64,000 bases of DNA from the NCBI GenBank assembly GCA_002633005.1, contig NMRA01000543.1, positions 87,188 to 151,187 on the forward strand. Reading direction: 5' to 3'. Source of the DNA: Phoronis australis. Lineage: Eukaryota; Phoronida; Phoronidae. A program made the translations under genes and the position numbers. The notes beneath the pieces were generated by a model. That model had not been told where the DNA came from. It saw only the letters and a program-made list of their open reading frames with translations, and did not search any database. Below are positions 47,668 through 59,831 of this stretch, in pieces (the first letter of the stretch is position 1; every line of letters begins with the position of its first letter).

Positions 47668-47770
47668 ATGTGTTCGGGACTTCTGCCACGGGTGTTTTTC
47701 CCTGTTAATCCCGGCTTCGCTGTACCCGGGGCCTATCTGACAGGGTTGTCTTCGGGGATACCCGTTGAAG
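47668..47770 (+). CDS. Pax3/7: Pax3/7 exon 1, preferred candidate
   Basis: ATG at 47668 opens [16 protein letters not shown], then LSSGIPVE, ending GAAG|GTAGGT in phase 1. G plus GT of exon 2 restores the Gly of GQGRVNQ. The length before GQG (34 residues) and the pattern LPR...P.PG...GIPVE resemble the vertebrate Pax3/7 N-terminus (VPR...PGPG...GFPLE). The frame remains open upstream of the ATG. Confidence 0.6.
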
Positions 47771-50700
47771 GTAGGTGCAGAAGATTCATCAACAGATAGT
47801 CTTAATTCATTTAATTAATGCATTGACAAAACTCGTCTATTCAGTAATGTATGTGTTAGGAAGGCGTTCGATTCAAGTGTGGACTATGCAAAACTTATAT
47901 CTATCTCATTTGGGGTGCTGGTCTGTGAGGTACACACAACAAATGGCTCCGTGGTGCCGTGTGAAGGGGTTTGGACAGAATTTTTCGTTTTGAAGCCGAA
48001 ACCACCCATATATTACTGTTCAAGGAAATCTCGTGCTGTGCGACCTCGCTTGGCTTTCCAGTGTTAAGACAGCATTTTTGATCCACACATTTACGTATAT
48101 TTTTCTATTTTATCATCCCATCTTCATTATGTATGTGTTGAAGTTAGAGCTCACTTGGAAGTATAATCATTATTAATAATAATTAATCAATGCAAATAAA
48201 ATAAAAGAAATAATCTCGAAAGACGGTTCTTGCATCACTGTACGTTTTGGATGGACTGTAGAAATGTGAAGTATGCCTACGATTTACAGTCACTGAAAAT
48301 TATAAACATCATTGTTTATAAGAAATTTTATTTGCTCTTTACTGACTTAACCCATTTGATGTTGAGAGCAAAGCACAATAAAATGGTAATTAGGTAAAGC
48401 CACGAACTGAATGAAAACGTGAGAGATTTTGATTTGCTCTAAGGTAAAAGCGATTAAGTTGAAATGAACGTGAAATGACCTTGGGCTTATTAAGGTTTGG
48501 GCGGTACGCAGCATGCAACATTCAAAACTGGTATAAGCTAATTCGTGACACTCGGATATTAATAACCTCATAAGTTTAAGAAGATATTGTAAATAATAAA
48601 AAATGCTCCTCGCAATTTGACAACTCGCATGATATAGGCCTTTTTAGAAAGTCGTCTTTAATTTCTCGGGTACACGCATTTCGTTTTTACTGTATCACGT
48701 GCTCGCAACTCCAAAGTCCTGAAACAATACGCAAATCAATCAAAATAATCTAAAATGAATAATTACCCAGACTTAATTGTTCGCTTTAATTTTTCTTTTT
48801 TATTATTGGAATTGTAAAGAGCATTGTGGAACAGTGATTATGAACACCAGACAGGTCCTTAAATTTGACAGAGGTAGCATGCATTTTCACGTTTACCGCT
48901 ATGACACTCTACCTTACCAAACTGGTGTACAATAATTAAATTTAAATGTCATGCGCTCGCGAGGTAGGTTGTCATTGAAAAATAAATGTGAAAGCATGAC
49001 TCTATTAAATTCTATGGCGTAATTCATTTGATTCGCTGATTTACAAGCGAATCTCATTTACATTCTGAACGTTTCCGGAGCACATTATCGCACGATCTCG
49101 TGGTAGATATGGAGATTATTAGGGCTTAATGTGTTCAAAGTGACCGGTTGGTTCTGCGAAAGTTGGAATCAAATGGATTTTACTCACATGGAAACTGAGG
49201 CTCTTATGAAAGGTAACAACACTTGAATTTTATCGTAACATCAAAAGTGTTTACTGGAAACATTTTCCATAAAGTTTTTAGGTGACAGTTGTGCAAATTG
49301 ACGATCTTGCTTCGCGAAAACGCCGACTTTTGTGTCGTCCAACTGTAGACCACACTCATATTTTCGCATCTTATTTCACATGCTTTCTGATATAATTTGT
49401 GTTCACCTTATTGGAAATTAAAAAAAAACTTTGTCGTTAAAGATAGTAATTCCTGGAGCTTGTGGTAACAGTGGATTGCGCATCGAGATTTAAAACCCTG
49501 GTCACTTTCCATGACTAAATTATCTATTAATTTAGGCCGCTTGCTAGTTCAAATTTGGTCAAAAATTGCTCTTTGAACTGGAGACGACTTCTATGATCTG
49601 TCGGATCATAGTTGCTTGAGATCAAGCTCTGCGAGTTGGCTTGTCACGGCGTGTCATTTTATGCCCCGAACCGGAGTAACGAGCTGCTAGTTCTTTGCAA
49701 ATCCAGACCTCACCCCAATTATAGTAAGAAACAAGTAGAGACCAATTTCATGGCGATACGTTATGAAAATTGAAAGTTCGCCTCTTGAATGGAACCCATG
49801 CTCGTAACAGCTTTATAAACAATCTGGTTAGATCATGAAGACATTTTTTCATTTTTTTTCAGTAAAAAGGTCATAAAGGGAGTTCCTTCACAAACCAATT
49901 TAATTGAAACCTTTTAAATTAGCCAATAGTGCCTTTTTAGCACGTAATCAAATGTCTTCGAAATTCACTTAGTGTGACGTCACTCTGACGTTCTGGACTC
50001 TGTCAAATAAAATTATAATGTCAATATTAAAAACACTGATAATGATTTGGCTCTCTAAGTCACTAAGCATAATGTGCTAAGCTCGATGCAAAGCACATCG
50101 AAAATTGTTACCTGGTTATGGTTCTGGTCAATCCCAACCCTTCTGAATTCTCCGGGTGTACACAACAGGTGCAACCCTTGTCAGAGACAACACCGATTAA
50201 TCCAAACACATAATTTTGTAAACAATTCAAGCGCTAAACTGCCCCATGGTTATCTTAATCGAAAAAAATCTAAGACCGGCAAAATTTTCGAAAATGTAAT
50301 TCGACTGTGCATTTCTATTCCAACTTGTGGGTCCAAATCGCGTCACAATAGTGGCAACTACGGCAAGATTAAACACGTCATTTTATTTTGAATTTCCGGC
50401 GGTGCACCAACAAAATAGCAACGGCAGTTGAACAGAATGAACTCCACTTTTTAAACTACCAGTAAAATACGCAAATAATCATGTAAAGGAATTTGTTTCA
50501 CCAAATAACACTATTTTAGTGATGTCTGTCGGTCGATGAAACTCTCTGCGTTCCAAGCTGGCAAAAAGGGGAGGGTGTTTCCATCGGTGTTTACATTTGG
50601 TATTGTGGTTAAAGTAGAGTATACGGGTCCCTCTTCAAAATGGTTTCCGAGAACCAGCTTCACTGAATGACGGACATTGCAGTTAGTGCCTCCCGTTCAG

Positions 50701-53700
50701 TAACGCTAGTACCTCACTAAAAAGCAAAACTTCGCGAGATTACGTGATATATTGCCGTGCATTTTAAATAAGAACACGTGACTTTGACTAGGTTTTAGAT
50801 AGGTCCTAGCGTCTACTGAACGCACGCCTGGTTCTCGGCAGCCATTTTGAAGGACCCGTTTACCGCATTTTTATGCCATTGGTTTTTGTTGCTGTGTGGA
50901 AACACCTATAGGCGAAAATTCAAAAATAAGCTTTTCGTCTAGTATGTTCTTGGAGGCAATTTATGAAGGCCCTCCACGCCGCCAATCATTTTTGGCGCGT
51001 GCCATCTCTCAGCGTGTTACCATTCGTGAACTCTGTTGTTATCGCCAGGTCAATACCCACCTGTTCTTCTGACGTAATTCACAGGGAAATTCGTCATTAA
51101 AATACAACGATGAAGGACCTCTGCGATTTTCCAAAAGCTATTTTCCGAAGAATGTGTAAAGTTGTACATTTTAACTACAGGTCAAGGTCGCGTAAACCAA
51201 CTGGGTGGAGTTTTCATCAACGGACGACCACTACCCAACCATATTCGCCTAAAAATTGTCGAGATGGCATCTCAAGGTATTCGTCCGTGTGTCATTAGCC
51301 GCCAGCTACGAGTAAGTCACGGTTGCGTCAGTAAAATACTTCAACGCTACCAAGAAACGGGAAGCATTCGCCCTGGTGTTATTGGCGGTAGCAAACCACG
51401 TGTCACGACCGTGGACGTAGAGAAAAAAATCGAAGACTATAAACAAGAGAACCCGGGGATTTTTAGTTGGGAGATTCGCGATAAACTGTTAGGAGAAGGG
51501 ATTTGTGATGAAAAGAATCTTCCGAGCATCAGCTCGATTAGTCGTCTGCTGCGAAACCAACAGGAAAAGCGACTGTCGGTTGGCGACGGCAGTGATGCAG
51601 AAACGGAGATTGAGACGGAAGATCAATCCGAACAGGAGAACCGTAAGTATCACATATTGTCAGGTTTGTGTCAGAAGTGTATAAAATACTTTTCATAGTT
51701 CTGAACCCCATTTTACTGCTCAGAAGATGTTGAATTACTTCATTTGCAACTTGCTCAGCCTTAATTGATCGGCCTGGCACACAGTGTTCATTTGTTTGTT
51801 TACCCGTTCGGCGATTAATTTGCATTGACTTGTCATCGCTGAAAACGGAATTTCAAATGGCCATGCCACGTATTCGTCGGCTATTTCGGGAACGCTGTTT
51901 CCGCAGACTGTTGGCGTGGTTTGATCAAGTTTACTAAAACACCACATGATATTAGCATGTTTCTCTGAGTACTCAGTGCTCCATTTAAAATTCTGCACCG
52001 GCGTTTGATTACTCAATGAAAGTTGTCGTAAACGTGGTGCATAAAACCAAAAAAGTGTTACCTGGTCAAAGATATTTTCGGTATTGGTTTTACACACAGC
52101 AGTTAGTAGAATGCATTTTTGAAGATTGTTTTATTCAGAGAATTATTTTTAAGAAATCAATTAACTGTGCAAAGTGCGCATGATTACTCTACTATTGCGT
52201 GATTTTGCGCTCCGATAGGTTGTGGTGATTTAACAACAATAACAACAGCATCATCAATATTGATTATAATCTCACCAAATCCCCATAAATTTTCAATATT
52301 TGAACGCTAATCATTGTATTATCATAAAATTATTTTTAACGTACAGAAAATTTCTTCAAGAGAACAATGTGTACGACCGCTTTGACACATAAACCAAGGT
52401 ATAAAGAAAGGATGGATTGGGCAAAAATTGATTGTTCGGGTTTCTGTTAGTAATTTAGTGTTATTTTTCGCTTTTTGGAGTGAACCCTGCAATTATGGGA
52501 CAACCACCCAGGACGCAGAATCTGACAGAAATGATGGATGCCATGCAGTTCAATCAATTTAAAGACGATTAAATTCAACACATCATTTTTATCTCATTGA
52601 GATTGTTTGTTTGCTACCAGGAATTTCAGGTAGAGCGCCTTGTGCCCGGTTGCATGAAACAGTCCCAAATGCGAACTCAATTAAGTTTCGTAAATCTACT
52701 GGTATTTGTGGGCTTCTGAAAACAGGCCTTTCTTATACTGGGTCAGTTTTTGGCTTTGATACAAATCGAAAGTGGACTCTACGTTGATTTCATAATCTTA
52801 TTGAAAATAAGCAGGAGTCTTTTCATGCAACGCTCCAAATTTAGGAACTAATTCCTTACTTGACTGAATTTAGAGTTCAGTTCTTAGTTATATTATTAGA
52901 AAATGCCATTGGTCAAAGAGGAACTCATAACTAGATATAATTATAGAAAAATATCACATCTGTGAGTAAAGAACGAAACAAATACGTAAAAGATTTGGGG
53001 AACTTAGTTGAGTCCCTGTCTGAAACTGTTTCATGCAGTCGGGCACTGGATGCTTTTTCGAAAACAAGTTTCTTTAAGTGGCTCAACTTGCAATCCTGTT
53101 GGTGTAACCTGGTGTCTTTGAAATGACCTGCCTTGTTCTAGGGTAACTTGCCCCAGCGCAAGTCGCAGCTGTGCGCTTGCTCAGTTACACACACATAAGG
53201 ATGTCTAATCATTTTGCGTCATATTTTTCGCAAGGTGAAGGTTATGTAGTGTGGACTCTGGGCTAAATGGGGACAAGTTGTTTTAGGGTAACTTGTACGG
53301 TGGGCACGGCTCTAATAACATAGTGGTGAATATAAGCCATACACACTCACTGCACGAAGGGATTTTAACACATGCCCGTATTTTACTCAAGCATGTCCTC
53401 TCTTGTAAGATCTAAAACACTACGTCCGTTTACACACGTTTTGACGCCATCATGACGTTTTAGACTCAGTGTGATGGCATGTTTATTCTTATTTCCGGGT
53501 CCAAATTGCGTCATTTACAGCCTTGACACGTCATCACTAAACATCGGAATTCTTGTGGTAGTTGCAATGCTCAATGACAACACTTAATGAAACTGCCTTT
53601 GTGACACTCACGTCAACAGAACAGAGGTAGGCCTATTACTCGCAACAACCGTGCGATGATAAACATTGTCAATTTCTTAAAAAAATTTTGTTGACAAATC

Positions 53701-56700
53701 TGTTAAACGCCAACCAGCCTGTGAAAGAACTTTAACCACCATAAAATAAAGGAAACCGTTAGGGAAGTCAAAACAGTTGCCACTGGGTTTTGCCTTCTGA
53801 ACACACTCAATGGACTTGTCACCTTTTCTCCACTCTGTCTAAAACCGAATGCAACGAATGAAGTTTTGAGTCATTTTACACCAAAATCCCGATAATTGTC
53901 GGATATCTGGGTCCCTTGGGTATTTTTTTGAGTTGGAAGGAACTGAAAGATATCAACGACCTCCCGATGCACAAAAGGTACTTAAGCAACACGAACGTTT
54001 AGGGTTTAATCAGTGTGAGTCAAAATTCGCGGAAAAGCTTCCAGCGTATGGAGGGCCACGGTCTCTAATGCCAGTTGAGACGGTGGTACTATAATGCAGA
54101 ACGATGAAAAACAACAGGGGGCCGCCATATTGAAGAAAAGTGCACTTACAGCCGAACAAGTGGTATTTTCTGATTCGCACCTGGTTCACAGTTACTAACA
54201 TACCAGATTCACTTAGCCTACACGCAACGCCTTCGTCAGCAGCACCCCAAATCCAGCTTACCCTTAGAATTTATTTTCGCAGTTCAAATTGGCGGCGACT
54301 GCAGCCTAACGGCCGCGGCTGCAACCCAGCTGTTCAGTGCCACCTAGCACCCACTCATTGAATACAAATTACTTATTAAATGTTAGGTACTCGATTGCAT
54401 CCCACAAACAAATACCCATTTAGGGACCCACGCTCAGGGACATGAAAATGTTAAACATTTTCAACCAACCCCGCGCTTGTCCACAGGCAGACATTGCATT
54501 TTGTCATTCAAAAACGTGACGCTTATCCAGAGATCTCCTACAGTAGAATGATCCCTGGTGTATCCCACAACTTCGTCGGGGTATGGGCAGAAATTTCAAA
54601 AGAAACGTGTACTTATTCTGGTTTTGGTCGTACGCATGAGCTTATTAGCGTGTGTTGCTTCATTGTGTTTCCTGCAGAACTTGTGTTTGGGGTCGTTACC
54701 GTTCTATACGGTATGTACCCACCTCTCTCTCTCGAGAGAGAGAGAGAGAGAGAAAGTTTCAAACATTTTTATTACCTACTAGGTCAAAACTAGCGTGTAC
54801 ACGAGACGTGTTGCCTTACAAGCATCGATCATGAATTTCAAATAGATCCGTTGCCTTTACCTACGTGAGTGAATTGGGTAGAAAATTATGATATCCCTCA
54901 CGCACAATGTCACGGTGTCTTTTTACAAATACCTTTATGTCCACCACCGTCGCTCAAATTAGAATGGGAGTGAGAAAATTGTTTTAACCGAAACTTCAAA
55001 CCTCTCTCATTGACAAGCGTTTATGATGGATTCGCGGTCATGAATAGAAAGTCTTTAAAGTTTTTATTGTCGTGTAACTGATCTCACGCGTTATCCGATT
55101 TATCAATGCTTTGAGAAATTGAATTTAAATGGCAATTTTCTAATTGTAGTCATTCGATTCTGGCCCTTATTTAGCAAGAGCGTCCTCTCGAGACATCGAG
55201 AAGGGAGCTTAAATCGGACACCGTGACAGTTTCAATTGAAAAGAACAAGCGTCTTTGGAATTCATATTTTCACCGTAATCCCAGAATTATACATAAAAGG
55301 CGCATAGCAATTCTCCAGACCGTGGTGAGGTTAAACACATGAGAAATTAGAACTAGAGTGATTTGAAACGGTAGTTGGGACGAACAGGCTGCCGCGAATT
55401 CTCTGGTAATTCTTACGAACTTCTATAGTCGCGTGTATTTTAGAGCGTTTTAGAATGTTGAACGTTGATCGTAATAGTTGTTATGTAATGCGTTAAAGTT
55501 GTGATTTCGTTTGCACGGCGAAAATTCGCGGTAGTTTTACCATTTGTCGGTGGTCTTTTAATACGACACCAGTAAGTACGATGAATAATGATGACGTATT
55601 GAGGTGATCGGTTTCGCATTTTAGCCGGCGTTTTAAGAGGTTTAAATCTGCTAGCTGTATTAATTTCTTTGTCATATTAAATTTGCTTAATCAAAATGAT
55701 TGCTCCTATCGCTTACTGCCGCGGGCTGAGTTTGGTTGTCATCGGGTGATATGGCGGTTATAAATGTTCACCTCGTGCGACATGTAGAGAAAGTGTCGAG
55801 GCTGCGTTGGAATTATTCGAATTCCCCTTCGCATCATTTTAAAGGGAAAGAGTCGTATTTACTTCCGAAAAAACAGTGCATTTTTGGGAACTGTTGTATA
55901 ATTGGGTAGACTTTTTGAAGTTATTAGGTCTGACCTGAGCAATAAAACAATAAAACCCGCTGATTTTTTGTATTTTTTTACAAATTGCCCAGGCCAATTC
56001 TCGCCGACGTCTGACAGACATTCGCTAAAAACAAAGCCCATTGACCTGACCAGTTAAATACGCTTACTATATACTGTCATTTATTTCAAAACGACTGGCT
56101 GCGACTGCAAAGGTTCCAGGCTCTACTCCGCGATAATGCCAATTTCAGAAAATCGCTTTTCTCGCCGATAATGCCACTGTAACATCACAGAAATTGTACT
56201 TACGAAAGGCAACATCGAATCTTGCTCCATCGCTTACGTCACTAAAAACACTACGCGCGCATTGGCGCGCATGTGCTATAGTAAAGTTGCTGGATGCTGT
56301 TTGGTGTGCAAGGCGGCTAACATTCGAATTAAACCGAATTTTTCGTATGCACCGAAGTAAATTTTGATCTGTGACCCGGATACAAAAAATACTAAATCCT
56401 TGCATTCTCTAACAATAGTCGTGAGAAAGTTTCACCAGCGGTCTCCGAAAATATGACCCGCGATTATTGTTAGAAAACCAAGACCACACGGCTTTGGGGG
56501 TCTTTGTACCCCCTCCCCCATCGAAGATCAGGTTTCACATCGGTGTGTGAAATACATAACAGAAAATGGATTGATTTGAACCTCTGTAACGTATTTGACA
56601 AGCTCGGATTCATTAATTATAGTTGATACAAAGTGTATAAATGACTGTTCTGCTTGTGATATATTTTGATATATATTTGCATCTTAGAAATAAATCCCGA

Positions 56701-58890
56701 TGAGAACAGCAGCTCCGACGTATGGAACGTGAAGCCTAAACAGAGGCGGAGCAGAACCACGTTTACTTCGGCCCAGCTAGAGGTCCTTGAGAAGGCTTTC
56801 GAGCGAACACATTATCCTGATATCTATGCACGAGAGGAGCTTGCGCAGAGGGCGAAACTCACCGAGGCCCGTGTTCAGGTATACCAAAACTCGAACAAAA
56901 ATCGTTGTTTTTTGATGTAGCGGCGATCTGTTGAAATAGGCCGGGCGCTAGATGGGGGATAATGTCTTTCTTATTTATTAAAGGTTCGTCATCTGTTGCA
57001 CGTACCTCATAGGCCTACATGTACCACCAGATTCAGGGTAGGAAAATACACAAGCACGAAGACGAAAAGTTACCAAGTTAAAATTTAGAGCTCAATTAGA
57101 TAGCAGATTTTGTGTTATGCCGGAATTTCAGAATGAATTTCACGGCCCTTCAAAAATTGTAACATATAATTTATGTAATGGATAAACGTGGTTCAGGATT
57201 GTAATTGGCTTAGACACACGGGTTTCCAACTGCTGATTTCGGTAAAATTGAATAATCAATTTCCTCTTGTTTTGTTTTTACGACATTTTGTTTTCGGGTT
57301 AGCAGTTTTCTGTCCCTAGATACATTGGTCTATATAGTTTTTCATAATAATATGAGCAGCAACCACGCCCTTCTCTCGAAAATGAACATCAGGCGAATTT
57401 CGTGGCTAGATATTCCGAATCGTCTAAGAAGATATAAAAGTGGGAGGTAAAATTAAAAGTGGGTGCGTTTCAGACAAATTCTTTGCCACTTGAGCAGGCC
57501 TCTGTAACAAAAACCACAAACAGTTGTCTTCTCTTGCAGGTATGGTTCAGCAACCGACGCGCACGTTGGAGAAAGGCAGTGGGAAGCGGTCAACTTACAG
57601 CAACTTTTAACCTCGTGCCGACATCCACCCCTCAAACTCCTTGCGCCCCCTATTTGATGAGCTCTGAAACCACATTTGGTCTCGGAGGTAAATATACATC
57701 AGCGGTGTAGTGGGCGCAGTATGCTTAAATCAATCACTGCACTGTGTGATTTTTAAAAACATCTTCTCACGCGCAAAATGACCTAAGGTATATATATCAA
57801 ACAGTCAAGAATTTTCGCCGTTCATTTTTTATACCAGGCGCATTTTAACAAATATCCAATCGATCATGTGTCGAGTTGTAGTGAGTCCCTGTCATAGGCC
57901 TATGGTCCTATGTTATGTGTGTTCATTATACCTTTAAATTTATGTGTCCTGATTGAAAGGACTTGGGGTGTATACAAGTCTCATTACCGGCACCGTTGGC
58001 AACAACGAGGCGATCGGGGGGGGGGGGGGGGGGATGAATAGGAGTNNNNNNNNGGAGGGGGGGGGGGGGGGGGGGGGGGAGAGGATGAATAGGAGTATGA
58101 ATTTGTGATGACGGCGGAAAGAGTTGGCCGCTGGAGATTTTGAATTATTTTGGCGACAATTTAATCTTCTGAGATCCAATATTACGAGATTTTCCGAACA
58201 TATCTTGAAGCACAGTGTTTGACGATAGTAAAATGAAAAGCGAGAGCTATTAGTGAACTTTAACCCTTCATCTTTTACTTTATTCTTCCAGAGAGGTTTT
58301 GGTCTCCGTCTCAACATTCCGCCTTCTCCGCACCTGTCCCGTCGTTTCCACAGTCACGTGTTTACCACCCATCCAACCACGTCGACCTCTACTTCAGAAA
58401 ACCCATGGCGTCCACGTCCTCTCCGGTATGTAGACTCAGAGTGTTGTTGTCAGCTTGGCAAAAATAACCCGTTCAGTTTTAGCACGCTGTGGTAGTGATG
58501 TGTAGCATTGATGGAAGGTGCTAGCACCAACGGTTTCTATGCACTGTCGCTTCAATAAAAGGCTTCATGTCCACTTTCGCAAAAAATTACTCATCATGGC
58601 TGCATCTGAACGCCAAGAAAAAAAAAACGAACAGCCTATATCGAAAACTGTCGATCAGGAATCCTCTTGCATGTCTCACGTTAAATTTTCTACGTCAGCT
58701 TAGTAACATTGAAATCTTTTATATGGAATATTGCAGACTATATTTCTTTCAGTTACCAGGCTATCCATCTTTCTCGTCAATGGCGTGTACTCCATCAACA
58801 ATAGATGGCGCAGCATCTGGCGGCCTGAAGTTTGCGGGTATACCCACTTTTGGCTCAAAGACACCGAGTTGCTTGACCGGGTCTTTGTAA
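47668..58890 (+). CDS. Pax3/7: Pax3/7 paired-domain and homeodomain transcription factor, 6 coding exons
   Basis: Exons 47668-47770, 51181-51642, 56688-56878, 57540-57687, 58292-58425 and 58753-58890 join in phase to about 391 aa ending in TAA. The protein has a 34-residue N-terminus, a full paired domain ([10 protein letters not shown] to SISRLLR), an acidic linker, a paired-class homeodomain ([20 protein letters not shown] ... [12 protein letters not shown], Ser at position 50) and a Ser/Pro-rich C-terminal region. This combination defines Pax3/7 rather than Pax4/6 or Pax2/5/8. Members bind DNA and specify neural border, dorsal neural and muscle fates. The usual octapeptide is not seen, and the C-terminus is shorter than the ~480-500 aa of vertebrate PAX3/7. 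An alternative first exon is at 49173-49212. Confidence 0.9.
49173..49212 (+). CDS. Pax3/7 alternative exon 1 candidate
   Basis: ATG at 49173 gives [13 protein letters not shown], then AAAG|GTAACA, again phase 1 and compatible with the paired-box exon. It would make a 370-aa protein from a second promoter. It has no homology support and a weaker donor than 47668-47770. Confidence 0.3.
50694..50822. mobile_element. Short TIR element (MITE), family A copy 3, reverse orientation
   Basis: It begins CGTTCAGTAACGCTAG, contains TCGCGAGATTACGTGA and CACGTGACTTTGACTAGG, and ends GGTCCTAGCGTCTACTGAACG without gaps. It is the reverse complement of the copies at 26451 and 40415. It sits about 360 bp upstream of the Pax3/7 paired-box exon. 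Confidence 0.72.
51181..51642 (+). CDS. Pax3/7: Pax3/7 paired-box exon (entire paired domain)
   Basis: Acceptor TTAACTACAG and donor AACC|GTAAGT, 462 nt. It starts at [20 protein letters not shown] and includes [14 protein letters not shown] and [19 protein letters not shown] (N-terminal PAI subdomain), then [22 protein letters not shown] and [11 protein letters not shown] (RED subdomain). After it comes an acidic [19 protein letters not shown] tail. In vertebrate Pax3/7 this domain is split over exons 2-4; here it is one exon. Confidence 0.97.
54725..54755. repeat. (CT)n-(GA)n palindromic dinucleotide tract
   Basis: CTCTCTCTCTCGAG runs directly into GAGAGAGAGAGAGA. This makes an inverted dinucleotide repeat centred on CTCGAG, in the second Pax3/7 intron. 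Confidence 0.9.
56688..56878 (+). CDS. Pax3/7: Pax3/7 homeobox exon, first part
   Basis: Acceptor TTGCATCTTAG and donor TTCAG|GTATAC, 191 nt. The C left by exon 2 plus AA makes Gln, so exons 2 and 3 join directly. It encodes [20 protein letters not shown] and then [20 protein letters not shown] and AKLTEARVQ, homeodomain helices 1 and 2 and the start of helix 3. The intron at VQ|VW is the conserved site for paired-class homeoboxes. Confidence 0.96.
57540..57687 (+). CDS. Pax3/7: Pax3/7 homeobox exon, second part
   Basis: Acceptor TCTCTTGCAG and donor GGAG|GTAAAT, 148 nt. It begins [19 protein letters not shown], giving the recognition helix with Ser at homeodomain position 50, followed by [17 protein letters not shown] and ETTFGLG. 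The QL-x-x-FN-L-[IV]-P motif after the homeodomain is shared with vertebrate PAX3/7 (NQLMAFNHLIPGG). Confidence 0.95.
58018..58080. repeat. Poly-G tract with an 8-base assembly gap
   Basis: Two long G runs flank eight Ns at 58046-58053, and ATGAATAGGAGT occurs on both sides (58035 and 58086). The tract lies in the Pax3/7 intron between exons 4 and 5. The duplication may be genuine or a misjoin around the unsequenceable G run. Confidence 0.9.
58292..58425 (+). CDS. Pax3/7: Pax3/7 C-terminal exon
   Basis: Acceptor TATTCTTCCAG and donor TCTCCG|GTATGT, 134 nt, entering in phase 1 (G+AG = Glu). It encodes [20 protein letters not shown] and then [15 protein letters not shown]. It is a Ser/Pro/His-rich transactivation-type sequence. 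Other frames through this exon are also open for a while, but only this one joins both neighbours. Confidence 0.72.
58753..58890 (+). CDS. Pax3/7: Pax3/7 last coding exon
   Basis: Acceptor TATTTCTTTCAG, phase 0. It encodes [35 protein letters not shown] and PSCLTGSL, then TAA at 58888-58890. No AATAAA is obvious soon after, and a donor-like GCGG|GTATAC lies inside the exon. An isoform that continues into exons further downstream is therefore possible, though I found none. Confidence 0.65.
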   Translation, partial: LPGYPSFSSMACTPSTIDGAASGGLKFAGIPTFGSKTPSCLTGSL

Positions 58891-59831
58891 AAGACTAGAT
58901 TACCAACAAGGGGTATCCAGCATTCTAAAATGGCGAAACTCAATAATGCAGCACACGTTGAGCAAGGGCTACATTGGAAGACTGGATTTGAACCTGCAGC
59001 CTGAGAGCGCGGCAAATTCAATTTATATGAATTTGTGTTTATCAATTGCTTAAAGGATACACGACATACAAGCAACGAATCCTTCAGGGAGCATTGAAAA
59101 AACCTTGGGGAATATGCGGAGTGATTTTCTGTGGTTAATTCAGTGTGTGTGTCTTACAACTTATAGAGCAAGCTCTCCCAGCTCGACGTCATATGGACAT
59201 TTTTACGAGCGATTCAAAGGAGGCTGCCATTCTAGAGCTACCACTCAATAGTTACCTGAGTTATCTCCCTTGAGGTGCTGAAATGCTCAGCGGTTTCCCA
59301 ATAGTGTTTAACACTGGTGAAAAGGGAAATAATTCTGCTGCAGATAGCGAATGGGATAGTCTATAGTATGGTTATTGGAAGGAACTTGTTTGTTATCGCC
59401 AGGAGCTTTCAATTGGGAATGACATGGTCATCTTTCCAAACGAAGGGAACGAATATTAGATAAATTATAGTCAGTGCTAGTCAATGTACAGTTTACAAGA
59501 TTTCTGTCACTGGTGTGTCACTGGTGACTAAGGATGTCGTGATTGAAAACTGTGCGCAACAGGCCATGTCGTGAGCTGCGAGGACAGAAACCACTATTTA
59601 TTACAGATTCGTTCAGTACATATAGATAGGCCAATACATGTAGCGGCAATCAAGGGCTAGAGAGAAGTCATCACCAAAAGTAGACGTATGCGCAGCTTAT
59701 AATTTTGTTCATGGTGATGCGCCCTCTTTATTGGTTCGCACGAAATTTAAAATTCTCTTTGTTTTCCCCTCTATTTATTTGACACTTGAAATATCGCATT
59801 AGCGTACTTAACGTTTCTCTCAGATTTAGAT
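58891..59831. other. Convergent intergenic region between Pax3/7 and an unnamed gene
   Basis: Pax3/7 ends at 58890 on plus and the next gene ends at 59832 on minus. AATAAA on the minus strand at 59774-59779 would serve the latter. No coding sequence is seen. Confidence 0.55.

Noticed and set aside
47561-47770. CRISPR arrays, operons, ribosome-binding sites, and tRNA or rRNA genes anywhere in the window
   Set aside because: The sequence is eukaryotic. No tRNA B-box with a matching cloverleaf or rRNA stretch was noticed, and the tandem arrays are minisatellites with no spacers.
51110-51180. ATG-initiated frame running into the paired-box region
   Set aside because: A different reading frame from the paired domain, and the acceptor at 51180 explains the exon start.
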